Assembly: GCF_003610255.1 (NCBI RefSeq)
Contig: NZ_RAPS01000001.1
Location: 7,343,001 to 7,407,000 of the forward strand
DNA from: Streptomyces sp. TLI_171
Lineage (GTDB): Bacteria > Actinomycetota > Actinomycetes > Streptomycetales > Streptomycetaceae
Length of the DNA: 64,000 nt
Direction of reading: 5' to 3'
The notes beneath the pieces are model-generated. The model saw only the letters and a list, made by a program, of their open reading frames with translations, searched no databases and was not told the origin of the DNA. Below, one piece after another: positions 24,801 through 34,265 of this stretch (position 1 is the first letter of the stretch; every line of letters starts with the position of its first letter). Position numbers and translations under genes: made by a program.

Positions 24801-26960
24801 ATGAACCGCAAGACCGCTCTGGCGGCAGCTGTTGCGGCCGCCCTCACCCTGGGCAGCGCCGTGGTGGCGAGTTCCCAGTCCGTCGCACTGGCCAGCGGCA
24901 CCGCACAGGCCGGTGCCGGCTTCCGGTCGATGAGCACCGCGGGCCGGCTCGCGGCCCTGCAGCAGGCGAGCCAGGAGGCCGGGGCCGTGGCCAAGTCGCT
25001 GGGCCTGGGCCCGGACGAGCGCCTGCTCGCCAAGGACGTGCTGGTCGACGACGACGGCTCCCGGCACGTCCGGTACGACCGGACCTACCGCGGCCTGCCG
25101 GTGGTCGGCGGCGACCTGGTCGTGCACCGGGCCGGCAACGGGAAGATCACCTCCACCAGCTGGGCCCACGACGGCGCGATCAAGGTCACCGGCGTCTCGC
25201 CGAAGCTGACCGGCAAGGACGCCTCGGCCGCCGCCGAGCGCAGCGCCAAGCACGTGACCTCGGCCCGCACCACCACCCTGGACACCAGCCAGCTGGTGGT
25301 CTGGGCGGTCGGCAAGGTCCCGGTGCTGGCGTACCGCAACACCGTCACCGGCGCGGGCGAGGCCGGCGCGAATTCCCGGGAGGCGGTGATCGTCGACGCG
25401 TCCACCGGCGCGGTGCTCGACCAGTACGAGACCACCCCGGCGGTCTCCGGCAGCGGCAACGGCGTCAACGTCGGCCAGGTGACCATCGAGACCAGCCAGG
25501 GCGGCAGCGGCTACACGCTGACCGACGCGCTGCACGGCTCGACCGTGGTCTACGACTCGTACAACAGCCCGCAGTCCAACCCGGCGCAGAACGCCCGGAC
25601 CTTCAGCAAGTCCAGCAACTCCTGGGGCAACGGCTCCACGTCGAGTCGGGAGAGCGCCGCCGTGGACGCCTCCTACGGCCTCGCCAAGACCTGGGACTAC
25701 TACAAGAACACCTTCAACCGCAGCGGCATCCGCAACGACGGCCGCGGCGCCCCGGCGTACGTGCACGTCGACAACAGCCTGCTGAACGCCTTCTACGACG
25801 ACAGCTGCTTCTGCATGTCCTTCGGCGACGGCTCCTCGCAGAACGGCAACACCCCGCTCACCGCCCTCGACGTCGCCGGCCACGAGATGAGCCACGGCGT
25901 CACCGCGGCCACCGCGAACCTCAACTACTCCGGCGAGTCCGGCGGCCTGAACGAGGCCACCTCCGACATCTTCGGCACCATGGTCGAGTTCTACGCCAAC
26001 AACAGCACCGACCCCGGTGACTACTACATCGGCGAGAAGCTGCACATGGGCAACGGCTACCTGCGGCGGATGGACAACCCGGCCGCGGACGGCTCCTCGC
26101 TGTCCTGCTACAGCAGCCGGGCCGGCCAGGTCGACGTGCACTACTCCTCCGGCATCGCCAACCACTTCTTCTACCTGACCGCCGAGGGCACCGGCGCCAA
26201 GACCATCGGCGGCCTGTCGCACAACGGCACCCCGTGCAACGGCGACAGCTTCGGCGGCATCGGCAAGGACAAGGCCGCGGCGATCTGGTACCGCGCCCTG
26301 AGCACCTACATGACCTCCACCACCACCTACTCCTCGGCCCGCACCGCCACCCTGCAGGCCGCCGCCGACCTGTACGGCGCCAACTCCCAGGAGCGGTACA
26401 TCGTCTCCAAGGCGTGGGCGGCCGTCTCGCTCGGCACCGCACTGCCCGACCCGGGCAACGGCACCCCCACGCCCTCGCCGTCCACGTCCCCGACCTCCTC
26501 GCCCACCGGCAACCCCAACCCGGGCAACGCGCTGACCAACGGCGGCTTCGAGCAGGGCGCCACCGGCTGGACCCAGAGCGCCAACGACATCACCAACTCC
26601 ACCCAGCAGTCCGCGCACGGCGGCTCCTGGTACGCCTGGATGATGGGCTACGGCAGCGCCGCCACCGAGTCCCTCTCGCAGGGCAACATCGCGGTGCCCG
26701 CCACCGGCAGCCCCAAGCTCACCTTCTGGCTGTACGTCAGCACCCAGGAGAGCGGCTCCACCGTGTACGACACCCTCAAGGTCAACGTCAACGGCGCCAC
26801 CGTGGCCACCTACTCCAACGCCAACGCCGGCGCCGGGTACGTGCAGAAGACCGTCGACCTGTCCGCCTACCGCGGCCAGAGCATCAGCCTGGAGTTCGCC
26901 GGCGCCGAGGACGCCTACCTGTCGACCACCTTCCTGGTCGACGACGTCGCCGTCGGCTGA
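24801..26960 (+). CDS. Secreted M4 (thermolysin-type) metalloprotease with C-terminal binding domain
   Basis: 719 residues; ATG 24801 follows a GGAGG ribosome site. A Sec signal (1-32) precedes an FTP/PepSY propeptide (~40-210). The catalytic domain (~215-545) has the zinc motif HEMSHG at residues 361-366 and the third ligand in GGLNEATSD, plus the M4 C-terminal HYSSGIANHFFY. A Ser/Thr/Pro linker (~550-570) leads to a jelly-roll domain (NALTNGGFEQGATGWTQS to FLVDDVAVG) also found at the end of the protein at 57400. It is exported and self-processed. Monocistronic. Confidence 0.93.
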   Translation: MNRKTALAAAVAAALTLGSAVVASSQSVALASGTAQAGAGFRSMSTAGRLAALQQASQEAGAVAKSLGLGPDERLLAKDVLVDDDGSRHVRYDRTYRGLPVVGGDLVVHRAGNGKITSTSWAHDGAIKVTGVSPKLTGKDASAAAERSAKHVTSARTTTLDTSQLVVWAVGKVPVLAYRNTVTGAGEAGANSREAVIVDASTGAVLDQYETTPAVSGSGNGVNVGQVTIETSQGGSGYTLTDALHGSTVVYDSYNSPQSNPAQNARTFSKSSNSWGNGSTSSRESAAVDASYGLAKTWDYYKNTFNRSGIRNDGRGAPAYVHVDNSLLNAFYDDSCFCMSFGDGSSQNGNTPLTALDVAGHEMSHGVTAATANLNYSGESGGLNEATSDIFGTMVEFYANNSTDPGDYYIGEKLHMGNGYLRRMDNPAADGSSLSCYSSRAGQVDVHYSSGIANHFFYLTAEGTGAKTIGGLSHNGTPCNGDSFGGIGKDKAAAIWYRALSTYMTSTTTYSSARTATLQAAADLYGANSQERYIVSKAWAAVSLGTALPDPGNGTPTPSPSTSPTSSPTGNPNPGNALTNGGFEQGATGWTQSANDITNSTQQSAHGGSWYAWMMGYGSAATESLSQGNIAVPATGSPKLTFWLYVSTQESGSTVYDTLKVNVNGATVATYSNANAGAGYVQKTVDLSAYRGQSISLEFAGAEDAYLSTTFLVDDVAVG

Positions 26961-27020
26961 CCGCGGCCTGCCCTCTCACGGGGCCAACGATCAACCCTTA
27001 AAGGGAACTTAACGGAAGAT

Positions 27021-27054
27021 CGCGAGGGTGTCGTGTTCATGCGACACCCTCGCG
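27021..27054 (+). terminator. Hairpin after M4 protease
   Basis: CGCGAGGGTGTCG (27021-27033) pairs perfectly over 13 bp with CGACACCCTCGCG (27042-27054), loop 8 nt. It lies 60 bp after the protease stop and just upstream of the LAL regulator, so it could instead affect that gene. Confidence 0.65.
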
Positions 27055-27072
27055 CGGGCGGTGCGGAGGCGG

Positions 27073-27078
27073 CACACT
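27073..27078 (+). promoter_or_regulatory. -10 element for leaderless LAL transcript
   Basis: CACACT ends 7 nt before the ATG at 27086, with no ribosome site between. Confidence 0.35.
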
Positions 27079-27085
27079 GACCGCC

Positions 27086-29854
27086 ATGACCGGCATCCTC
27101 CCCGGCCCGGTCGGGTCAGCCACCACCCCGGCGGACCCGACCGAGCCCCCGCTCGTCGACCGGGCGAACCTGCTCGCCGACATCCGGGCCGCCCTCACCG
27201 CCACCGGCGGCGTCCTGCTGCACGGGCCGGCCGGCATCGGCAAGACCGCGCTGCTCGACGCGCTCGGCCGGGAGGCGGACGCCGCAGGGGAGTCGGTGCT
27301 GCGCAGCAGCCCCACCGCGGCCGAGGCGGACCTGCCGCACCTCGCGCTGATCGACCTCCTCGGCGAGGCCCTCCCCGGCCTCGCCGAGGACCTGCCCGAC
27401 CACCTGCGGCAGGCCCTCGAACGGGCCCTGCTGCACCGCGCACCCGCCCCCGGCACCCCCACCGACCCGCTGGCCGTCCGGGTCGCCGTCCTCGAAGCCC
27501 TGCGCCGTCTCGCCGGACGCGGCCCCGTGCTGGTGCTGCTCGACGACACCCAGTGGCTCGACGAGGCCAGCCGCCAGGTGATCGCCTTCGCCGCCCGTCG
27601 CCTGACGGACCGTCAGATTCGCTTCGCCGTCACCGAACGCACCGCGCACGCCGACGCCGAACCCGCGATGGGACGGCTCTGCCCGCCCGCCGCCCGCGAG
27701 TTCCCGGTCGGACCGCTCGGCGAACGCGGCACCGGCGCCCTGCTGCGCGAACGCCTCGGCCTGCGGCTGAGCGGCCTCACGCTCAGCCGGGTGCACACCG
27801 TCAGCGGCGGAAACCCCTATTACGCACTTGAGTTGGGCCGCTCACTGGCCGCCGGCGGCAGCGAGGCCGCACTCGCCGCCGACCCCGCCCGCCCGCTCGA
27901 CGTGCCGCACCGGCTGCGCGCCCTGGTCTCCGCCCGGCTCGGCGAACTCCCCGAATCCGCCCGGCAGTCGCTCACCGTCCTGGCCGCCGCCGCGCGCCCC
28001 GGCACCGCGCTGCCAGCCACCGTCACCGAGCCCCTGGCGGCCGCCCGCCGGCACGGCATCGTGCGCCAGGCCCCGTCCGGCGCGCCCCAGTTCAGCCACC
28101 CCCTGGTCGCCGAAGTGGTCCTCGCCGACGCCGCCCCCGACGCCCTCCGGGAAGCCCACCGGCTGCTCGCCGCGCTCACCGCCGACCCCGTCGAGCAGGT
28201 CCGCCACCAGGCGCTCGCCGCCGACGCCCCCGACCCCCGGCTGGCCTCCCGGCTGGCCCGCGCCGCCGACACCGCCCTCACCCGCGGCGCCCCCGGCACC
28301 GCCGCCGAACTGCTCCGCCTCGCCGCCGACCACACCCCCGACCCGGAGACCGCCGGCCGCCGCCTGCTCGCCGCCGCCCGCAACGCCGCCGCCGCCGGCC
28401 TGCCCGACCTGGCCCGGGCCTGCGGCGAGCGCCTCGCCACCGCCCCCGCCGCCGACATCCGGGTGCACAGCCGGCTGCTGCTCGCCCGCCTGCTCGGACC
28501 CGACCACCCCGGCGCCGAAGCCCTGCTCGCCGCCGCCGCCGAGGACACCGGCGGCCACCCCGCCCTCACCGCCGCCGTCCACCAGGAACGGGCCGTCCGC
28601 GCCCTCCACCACGGCGACCGGGCCGCCGGCCTGGCCGAACTCGAAACCGCCGAGAAGCACGCCGACAACGCCGACGACCCCGACCTGCTGGTCGAGCTCC
28701 TCGCCCAGCGCGCACCCATCACCCTGCTCGCCGACCCCGCCCTCGGCCTCGCCCAACTCGAACGCGGCTGCCGCCTCGCCGCGGGCCGGCCCCCCACCGC
28801 CGCCGGCGTGTTCTGCCGCCAGGGCCTCGCCGTCGCCGCGCTGCGCAGCGGAGACCTGCCCCGCGCCCTCGCCGAGGTCGAGAGCCTGCGCACCGAGGTC
28901 GAAGCCGCCGGCCGCACCGAGGACCTCGCCAACGTCCTCTACATCGCCGCCTCCGTCTACGAACGCGCCGGCCGCTGCGCCGAAGCCTTCGCCGCCGGCC
29001 GGGCCGCCCACGACCTGCGCGAACGCATCGAACCCACCCCCGGCCCGGCCCGCGTCCTCGGCGGCGCCGCCGAACTCAACGGCGGCACCGCCGAACGCGC
29101 CGCCCAGCTCCTGGACTCCGCGATCCGCGCCGCCGAGAACGACCACGACCGCGAGTGGCTCGCCTACGCACACGGCCTGCGCGGCCGGGTCGAACTCCTC
29201 CGCGGCCACCACCAGGCCGCCGCCGAACACCTGACCCGCTGCCAACACCTGCTCCGCCGGATGGAGTTCACCGACCCGGCGCTGTTCCTGGTGGACGCCG
29301 ACCTGGCCGAGTCGCTCACCCTCTCCGGCCGCCACGAGGAAGCCGCCGACACCCTCGCCGACGCCCGCGAACGCGCCGGCCGGCTCGGCCGCGAGGTGGT
29401 CCTGCTCGGCCTGCACCGCGCCGAGGCCCACCTCACCGCGGCCGCCGACCCCCGCGCCGCCGCCGACACGCTGCGGGCGCTGCTCCCCGCCAGCCACCCC
29501 TACCCGCTCGAACTCGCCCGCGCCCACCTGGCGTTGGCCCACCTCGAACGCCGCGCCCGGCGCCGCGCCGCGGCCCGCGCGGCCCTCCGGGAGGCGCACG
29601 CCCGCTACACCGCCGCCGCCTGCCTGCCCTGGCAGCAGCACACCGCCACCGCTCTCGCCGCCCTCGACGCCCTGGAAGCCGACCCCACCCCCACCCAGCA
29701 GCAGATCCTCGCCCTGATCCGGGCCGGCGCCACCAACCGCGAGATCGCCGCCGCCCTCCACCTCTCCGTCAAAGCCGTCGAGGCCAACCTCACCCGCCTC
29801 TACCGCCAGTTCGGCGTCCGCGGCCGCGCCGAACTCGGCCGCCACCTCGACTGA
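27086..29854 (+). CDS. LAL-type (large ATP-binding) LuxR-family regulator
   Basis: 922 residues. An AAA/STAND ATPase module at the N-terminus has Walker A GPAGIGKTALL (~46-57) and Walker B VLVLLDDTQW (~150). A long helical TPR-like region (~330-850) follows, and a LuxR HTH ends the protein (TPTQQQILALIRAGATNREIAAALHLSVKAVEANLTRLYRQFGVRGRAEL). LAL proteins activate transcription on binding inducers and ATP; PikD and MalT are relatives. No biosynthetic cluster is adjacent, so its target may be the flanking secreted enzymes or elsewhere. It stands between an M4 protease and a convergent beta-helix gene. Confidence 0.92.
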   Translation: MTGILPGPVGSATTPADPTEPPLVDRANLLADIRAALTATGGVLLHGPAGIGKTALLDALGREADAAGESVLRSSPTAAEADLPHLALIDLLGEALPGLAEDLPDHLRQALERALLHRAPAPGTPTDPLAVRVAVLEALRRLAGRGPVLVLLDDTQWLDEASRQVIAFAARRLTDRQIRFAVTERTAHADAEPAMGRLCPPAAREFPVGPLGERGTGALLRERLGLRLSGLTLSRVHTVSGGNPYYALELGRSLAAGGSEAALAADPARPLDVPHRLRALVSARLGELPESARQSLTVLAAAARPGTALPATVTEPLAAARRHGIVRQAPSGAPQFSHPLVAEVVLADAAPDALREAHRLLAALTADPVEQVRHQALAADAPDPRLASRLARAADTALTRGAPGTAAELLRLAADHTPDPETAGRRLLAAARNAAAAGLPDLARACGERLATAPAADIRVHSRLLLARLLGPDHPGAEALLAAAAEDTGGHPALTAAVHQERAVRALHHGDRAAGLAELETAEKHADNADDPDLLVELLAQRAPITLLADPALGLAQLERGCRLAAGRPPTAAGVFCRQGLAVAALRSGDLPRALAEVESLRTEVEAAGRTEDLANVLYIAASVYERAGRCAEAFAAGRAAHDLRERIEPTPGPARVLGGAAELNGGTAERAAQLLDSAIRAAENDHDREWLAYAHGLRGRVELLRGHHQAAAEHLTRCQHLLRRMEFTDPALFLVDADLAESLTLSGRHEEAADTLADARERAGRLGREVVLLGLHRAEAHLTAAADPRAAADTLRALLPASHPYPLELARAHLALAHLERRARRRAAARAALREAHARYTAAACLPWQQHTATALAALDALEADPTPTQQQILALIRAGATNREIAAALHLSVKAVEANLTRLYRQFGVRGRAELGRHLD

Positions 29855-29873
29855 GCCCGGCGCGGACGGGCCG

Positions 29874-31475
29874 TCAGGACTGGTTGCCGGCGGCCGTCAG
29901 AGTGCCCGTGCCCTGGTCGAGGATCGCGGAAGCGCCCCAGCCGCGCAGGTCGTTGCCGGTGATCCAGGCCCCGTTCGTGCCCGGCAGCACGGCGATCGCC
30001 GCCGTCGCGTCCGTTGCCGCGCCGCTGCGCCGGACCTGGTTGCCCTGCAGCGAGACGTTCTTCGCGTTGTTGCCGATCCGGATGCCGTACTTGTCGGCGA
30101 CGCCGTCCGTGTTCAGCCCGCTGATCACGTTGTTGCGGACCGCCAGGTCGTTGGAGCTGACGCACAGTCCGTGCGTCGCGCACCCCGCGATCCGGTTCCC
30201 GCCGACCGTGCTGCCGTCGCTGAAGTTCACGAACATGCCGTCGCCGGCCACGGCGGAGGCCGAGTTGTCCGTGAGGACGCTGTTCGGCGAGTAGTCCAGC
30301 TGGATGGCCTGGCAGTTGCTGGCCTTGGCGTTCCGAGCCGTGCCCACGACGGAGTTCCCGCTGACCACCGCCTGCGGCGCGTAGCCGACGTAGATGCCGT
30401 ACTCGCCCTGGGTCCCCGCCACCACGTTGCCGCTCACCACCAGCCCGGTGATCGGCGCGGCGGCCTTTCCGGCCACCGTGACGCCGCCGTTCACGCAGTC
30501 GGCGTTGCCGGTGCCGTCCACGGTGTTGCCCTGGATCAGGATGCCCGAGAGGGGATTGGGCGTGGTCCTGCTCTGCGACCGGACGTCGATGCCCGCGTTC
30601 CGCGCCCCCCGGACGGTGTTGCCCGAAACGACGGCGTGCTGCCAGTCCACGACCCGGATGGCCTCCGCCGTCGCGGCCTCGATGTGATTGCCCGTCACCC
30701 GGATGCCGGTGTGCACCACTCCCGGCGCACCGTCGTGGTCACCGCACAGCGCACCGAAGTTGTCGTAGCCCGGCGTCGTGGTGGCCCGCAGCGTGCACCC
30801 CGAGATCTGCACGTCCACGCACGGCTTGAAGTCGTACGGCGGCGCGGGCAGGTTCCCGGACGAGGTCGAGCCGGTGATCTGCACCGCCTCCTTGTCCCGG
30901 TCGACGACCGTGTTCAGGCCGTCGAAGACGCAGTCGAGCACCCGCACGCCGCGCATCGCGTTCAGCTCGATCGCGTGCGCCGACGGCACGTTGACGATGG
31001 TGCAGTCACGGATCAGCAGATCCTGCGCGTGCGCGAAGGCGAACGCGTCGGTCTGCCGGGTGAACGTCGCCCCCGCCATGTCCCACGTCCCGCCCAGGAC
31101 GGTGATCCGCCCCGGCCCCGAGTATCCGGGCGTGTCGCTCCCGTCGATGTTCTTCAGCAGCGCGGAGCAGGCCGTGTCGTTGCGGACGATCCGCGCTCCG
31201 TAGGCGCTCACCGTGGTGCCCGCCGCCAGCACCATTCCCGCCGTGAGCAGGTACACCCCCGGTGGAATCAGCACCGTGGCCCCCGCCCCGGCCGCGAACG
31301 CCTGCTGGAAGGCGGCGGTCTCGTCCGCGACGCCGTTCCCCACCGCGCCACAGTCCCGGACGTTCACCACCGGTCCGGTGACAGCGGCCTGCGCGCCCTG
31401 CGCGCCGACCAGTTGGGCCCCGCCGATGACTCCGAACGCCGTACCGGTGGCCTTGAGCAGCCCGCGCCGATCCAT
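29874..31475 (-). CDS. Tat-exported right-handed parallel beta-helix protein
   Basis: 533 residues from ATG 31475 with GGGGGAG 5-6 nt upstream. A Tat-like signal (MDRRGLLKATGTAFGVIGG) gives an exported protein. The mature part starts VVNVRDCGAVGNGVADETAAFQQAF, the opening of pectate-lyase-superfamily beta-helices, and continues as a long ladder of I/V-x-x-N-x-V turns (GLVVSGNVVAG, AVVSGNSVVG, LAVRNNVISGL). It probably binds or cleaves a polysaccharide, perhaps a pectin-, alginate- or glucuronan-type polymer. Catalytic residues cannot be assigned. Convergent with the LAL gene, 19 bp apart. Confidence 0.8.
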   Translation of the reverse strand: MDRRGLLKATGTAFGVIGGAQLVGAQGAQAAVTGPVVNVRDCGAVGNGVADETAAFQQAFAAGAGATVLIPPGVYLLTAGMVLAAGTTVSAYGARIVRNDTACSALLKNIDGSDTPGYSGPGRITVLGGTWDMAGATFTRQTDAFAFAHAQDLLIRDCTIVNVPSAHAIELNAMRGVRVLDCVFDGLNTVVDRDKEAVQITGSTSSGNLPAPPYDFKPCVDVQISGCTLRATTTPGYDNFGALCGDHDGAPGVVHTGIRVTGNHIEAATAEAIRVVDWQHAVVSGNTVRGARNAGIDVRSQSRTTPNPLSGILIQGNTVDGTGNADCVNGGVTVAGKAAAPITGLVVSGNVVAGTQGEYGIYVGYAPQAVVSGNSVVGTARNAKASNCQAIQLDYSPNSVLTDNSASAVAGDGMFVNFSDGSTVGGNRIAGCATHGLCVSSNDLAVRNNVISGLNTDGVADKYGIRIGNNAKNVSLQGNQVRRSGAATDATAAIAVLPGTNGAWITGNDLRGWGASAILDQGTGTLTAAGNQS

Positions 31476-31583
31476 GAGAACTCCCCCTACTGGTGTGATC
31501 ATCAGCTGAACAGTCGCCAGATCCTAGCGACGTTCTGCAGACGCACAACCCCCCGTCCGGCGGCCGGACCACCGCCGCGGGCG

Positions 31584-32483
31584 CTACGCCGAGAGGGCGT
31601 CCAGGGCGGCGAGTTCGGCTCCGGTCAGGCGCAGGGCGCCGGCGGCGACGTTCTCGGCGAGGTGGGCGGGGTCGCCGGTGCCGGGGATGGCCAGCACGTG
31701 CGCTCCCTGGTGCAGGGTCCAGGCGAGCCGGATCTGGGCCGGGGTCGCCCCGTGGGCCCGGGCGACGCGATGCACGGCCTCGTGGTCGGGGCGGGTCGCG
31801 CCGGAGGTCCGGCCGTCGCCGGCGATGGCGTAGAACGGCACGAAGGCGATGCCCGACTCGCCGCAGGTGCGCAGGAGTCGCCGCTGCCCGGGGGACGCGC
31901 CGAGGCCGTACATGTTCTGCACGCAGGCGACCGGCGCGATGGCCCGGGCCTCGTCCAGGTGGTGCGGGTGGATGTTGGACAGGCCGAGGTGGCGGACCAG
32001 GCCGGCGTCCCGCAGCTCGGCGAGGGCGGCGAAGCGCTCGCCGATCGGGTCGGTGCCGACGATGCGCAGGTTCACCACGTCGAGGTGGTCGCGGCCGAGC
32101 TGGCGCAGGTTCTGCTCGACCTGGCCGCGGAGTTCCCGGGGCGTCGCATGGGGGAGCCAGTGCCCGGACGGGTCGCGCCCGGGCCCGACCTTGGTGACCA
32201 GCACGAGGTCCTCGGGGTACGGGGCCAGCGCCCGGTTGATCAGCTCGTTGGCGCAGCGCAGCGACGAGAAGTAGAACGCGGCGGTGTCGATGTGGTTGAC
32301 GCCCAGCTCCACCGCCCGGCGCAGGACGCGGACCGCCTGGTCCCGGTCGCGCGGGGCGGCGTCCGGCACCAGGGCCTCGCCGTGCTGGGGCAGGCGCATC
32401 GCGCCGAAGCCGATCCGGTGGACGGTGCGGTCGCCGAGGGTCCAGGTGCCGGCGTCCGCGGCGGTGATCGGGTGTGCAGTCAT
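31584..32483 (-). CDS. Aldo/keto reductase
   Basis: 299 residues from ATG 32483. An (alpha/beta)8 barrel of the AKR superfamily: IGFGAMRLP, the catalytic Asp/Tyr in NHIDTAAFYFSSLRCANELINRAL, the lysine in LVLVTKVGPG, the histidine region GRDHLDVVNLRI, and AIPGTGDPAHLAENVAAG near the NADPH phosphate site. It reduces aldehydes or ketones with NADPH. It is divergent from an ArsR-like gene by 70 bp. The closest type is the YajO/oxidoreductase family with unknown physiological substrate. Confidence 0.9.
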   Translation of the reverse strand: MTAHPITAADAGTWTLGDRTVHRIGFGAMRLPQHGEALVPDAAPRDRDQAVRVLRRAVELGVNHIDTAAFYFSSLRCANELINRALAPYPEDLVLVTKVGPGRDPSGHWLPHATPRELRGQVEQNLRQLGRDHLDVVNLRIVGTDPIGERFAALAELRDAGLVRHLGLSNIHPHHLDEARAIAPVACVQNMYGLGASPGQRRLLRTCGESGIAFVPFYAIAGDGRTSGATRPDHEAVHRVARAHGATPAQIRLAWTLHQGAHVLAIPGTGDPAHLAENVAAGALRLTGAELAALDALSA

Positions 32484-32553
32484 GCCGGAAGGATCGCCGC
32501 CGCAGTAGGGTGACCGCCAGAGATTAGGGCATGTGTGAATCCATGGGGGTGCA

Positions 32554-33615
32554 GTGGCGGAACTGGCGTTCTCGGCCGGCGACTTGGCGCAGCTGCGGTT
32601 CGCGGTCACGCCGATGTGGCAGGTGGTGACGGGCTACCGGCTGCTCCGCGGCGGGGCCTCCTGCCCGCCGGTGCACCGCCCCTGGGCCGAGCAGGTCGGG
32701 CCGCGGCTCGCGGCGGCCGGGCTGGACCGCGGCTGGCTCGCCGAACTGGTGCCGCCGGCCGGGTTCTACCCGAAGTTCCTGAACCCGGCGCCCGCCGGCC
32801 CCGCCCCCACCCTGGAGCAGGAACTGACGGCCCTTCGGTCCTCGCCGCCGGAGCTGGTCCACCGCGACCTCGACCACCTGGAGCACCACCGCGGGCCGCT
32901 CGGCCCCCGCGCCCGGGCCCTGCGCCAGGCGCCCGAACAGGCGCTGGCCCGACTCGCCCAGGAGATCCGCACCTACTGGGACGTGGCACTCGCCCCGTAC
33001 TGGGCACGGATCCGCGCGGTGCTTGACACCGACGTCATGCACCGGGCCCGCCAGGTCGCCGAGCACGGCGCCGGGCGGGTGCTGAACGACCTGCACGCGG
33101 CCGTGAACTGGGACGGGGACGTGCTGCACCTGACCCGGTGGAGCAAGCCGCTCGCCCGCTCGGCGGCCGGCCCCGGCCTGGTCCTGGTCCCGTCCGCGTT
33201 CACCGGCCCCCGGGTGCCGACCCGCGTCGCGCCGCCCGATGCGCCCCAACTCGTCTACCCCGCCCGGGGCGCCGGCACCCTCTGGGCGCCCGCGCCCGCC
33301 GCCGGCACGGACGCCCTGGCCGCCGTCCTCGGCCGCTCGCGGACCAGGCTGCTCGCCGAACTGGACACGCCCGCCTCGACCACCCAGCTCGCGCACCGGA
33401 CCGGCCTGTCCCCGGCCGGGGTCTCCCAGTACCTGACGGCGCTGCGCGCCGCGGGCCTGGTCAGCGCCCACCGGGTGGGCCGCAGCGTGCTCTACGCCCG
33501 CACCGCCGCCGCGGAGACGCTGCTCGACGCGGCCGCCACGGCCCGACCCGACGACACCGCAGGAACCGCCGTGCGTGCACCCACCGCCGTGGCACGATGG
33601 CGGCATGAGCGATGA
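32554..33615 (+). CDS. ArsR-like winged-helix regulator (DUF5937-type)
   Basis: 353 residues from GTG 32554 (GGGGGTG upstream). A long N-terminal region (~1-240) of unknown fold, with LAQLRFAVTPMWQVVTGYRLL and VNWDGDVLHLTR, precedes a C-terminal ArsR-type HTH (TDALAAVLGRSRTRLLAELDTPASTTQLAHRTGLSPAGVSQYLTALRAAGLVSAHRVGRSVLYARTAA). This layout is common in Streptomyces and serves as a transcriptional repressor. The 3' end overlaps the HD-domain gene by 11 bp. Target unknown; the divergent aldo/keto reductase is a candidate. Confidence 0.82.
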   Translation: MAELAFSAGDLAQLRFAVTPMWQVVTGYRLLRGGASCPPVHRPWAEQVGPRLAAAGLDRGWLAELVPPAGFYPKFLNPAPAGPAPTLEQELTALRSSPPELVHRDLDHLEHHRGPLGPRARALRQAPEQALARLAQEIRTYWDVALAPYWARIRAVLDTDVMHRARQVAEHGAGRVLNDLHAAVNWDGDVLHLTRWSKPLARSAAGPGLVLVPSAFTGPRVPTRVAPPDAPQLVYPARGAGTLWAPAPAAGTDALAAVLGRSRTRLLAELDTPASTTQLAHRTGLSPAGVSQYLTALRAAGLVSAHRVGRSVLYARTAAAETLLDAAATARPDDTAGTAVRAPTAVARWRHER

Positions 33616-34246
33616 ACGGCGACGGCTGCTGGTGGACGAGACGCCCTTCCCCGAGGGCCTGGAGGAGCGGCTGCGCTCCCAACTGACCTTCCTGGTCGAG
33701 GTGGACCGGCTCAAGACGATCCTGCGGCAGTCGCCGCTGGCGGCCGCCGCGCGGCGGGAGAACGACGCCGAGCACTCCTGGCACCTGGCGATGATGGTGG
33801 GGGTCCTCGCGGAGCACGCCGACGAGCCGATCGACGTCGGGCACACCGTCCAACTGGTGCTGCTGCACGACCTGGTGGAGATCTACGCCGGGGACACCCC
33901 GCTCTACGACAGCGCCGCGGGCGTCGACCAGGCGGAGCGGGAGGCGGCCGCCGCCGACGAGCTGTTCGGGCTGCTGCCGGCCGACCAGGCGGAGCGGATG
34001 CGGGCGCTCTGGGACGAGTTCGAGGAGCGGCGGACCCCCGAGGCGCGATTCGCCAAGGCGATGGACCGGCTCCAGCCGCTCCTGCTCAACTGGATGGCCA
34101 AGGGCGGCACTTGGCGCACCCCCGGGGTGACCGCCGAGGAGGTCCGGACCCGCAAGGCGGTGATCGGCGACGCATCCACCGCCCTCTGGGAAGCCGGCCG
34201 GTTCCTCATCGACGAGGGCGAGCGCCGCGGCTGGGCCCGGAGCTGA
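33605..34246 (+). CDS. HD-domain hydrolase (YfbR/HDDC2 type)
   Basis: 213 residues from ATG 33605. The HD motifs are complete: H in AEHSWHLAMM, HD in LVLLHDLVEIYAGD, and the terminal D in DAQ/ALW, the metal-binding set of 5'-deoxynucleotidase YfbR and human HDDC2. It probably dephosphorylates deoxynucleoside monophosphates. It overlaps the upstream ArsR-like gene by 11 bp, and a -10-like CACGAT lies 6 nt before the ATG, so independent expression is possible. Confidence 0.88.
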   Translation: MSDERRRLLVDETPFPEGLEERLRSQLTFLVEVDRLKTILRQSPLAAAARRENDAEHSWHLAMMVGVLAEHADEPIDVGHTVQLVLLHDLVEIYAGDTPLYDSAAGVDQAEREAAAADELFGLLPADQAERMRALWDEFEERRTPEARFAKAMDRLQPLLLNWMAKGGTWRTPGVTAEEVRTRKAVIGDASTALWEAGRFLIDEGERRGWARS

Positions 34247-34265
34247 CGCGGCCCCGACGGAATCG

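Noticed and set aside
27086..29854. Part of an antibiotic gene cluster
   Set aside because: LAL regulators often control such clusters, but no PKS, NRPS or tailoring cluster is adjacent.
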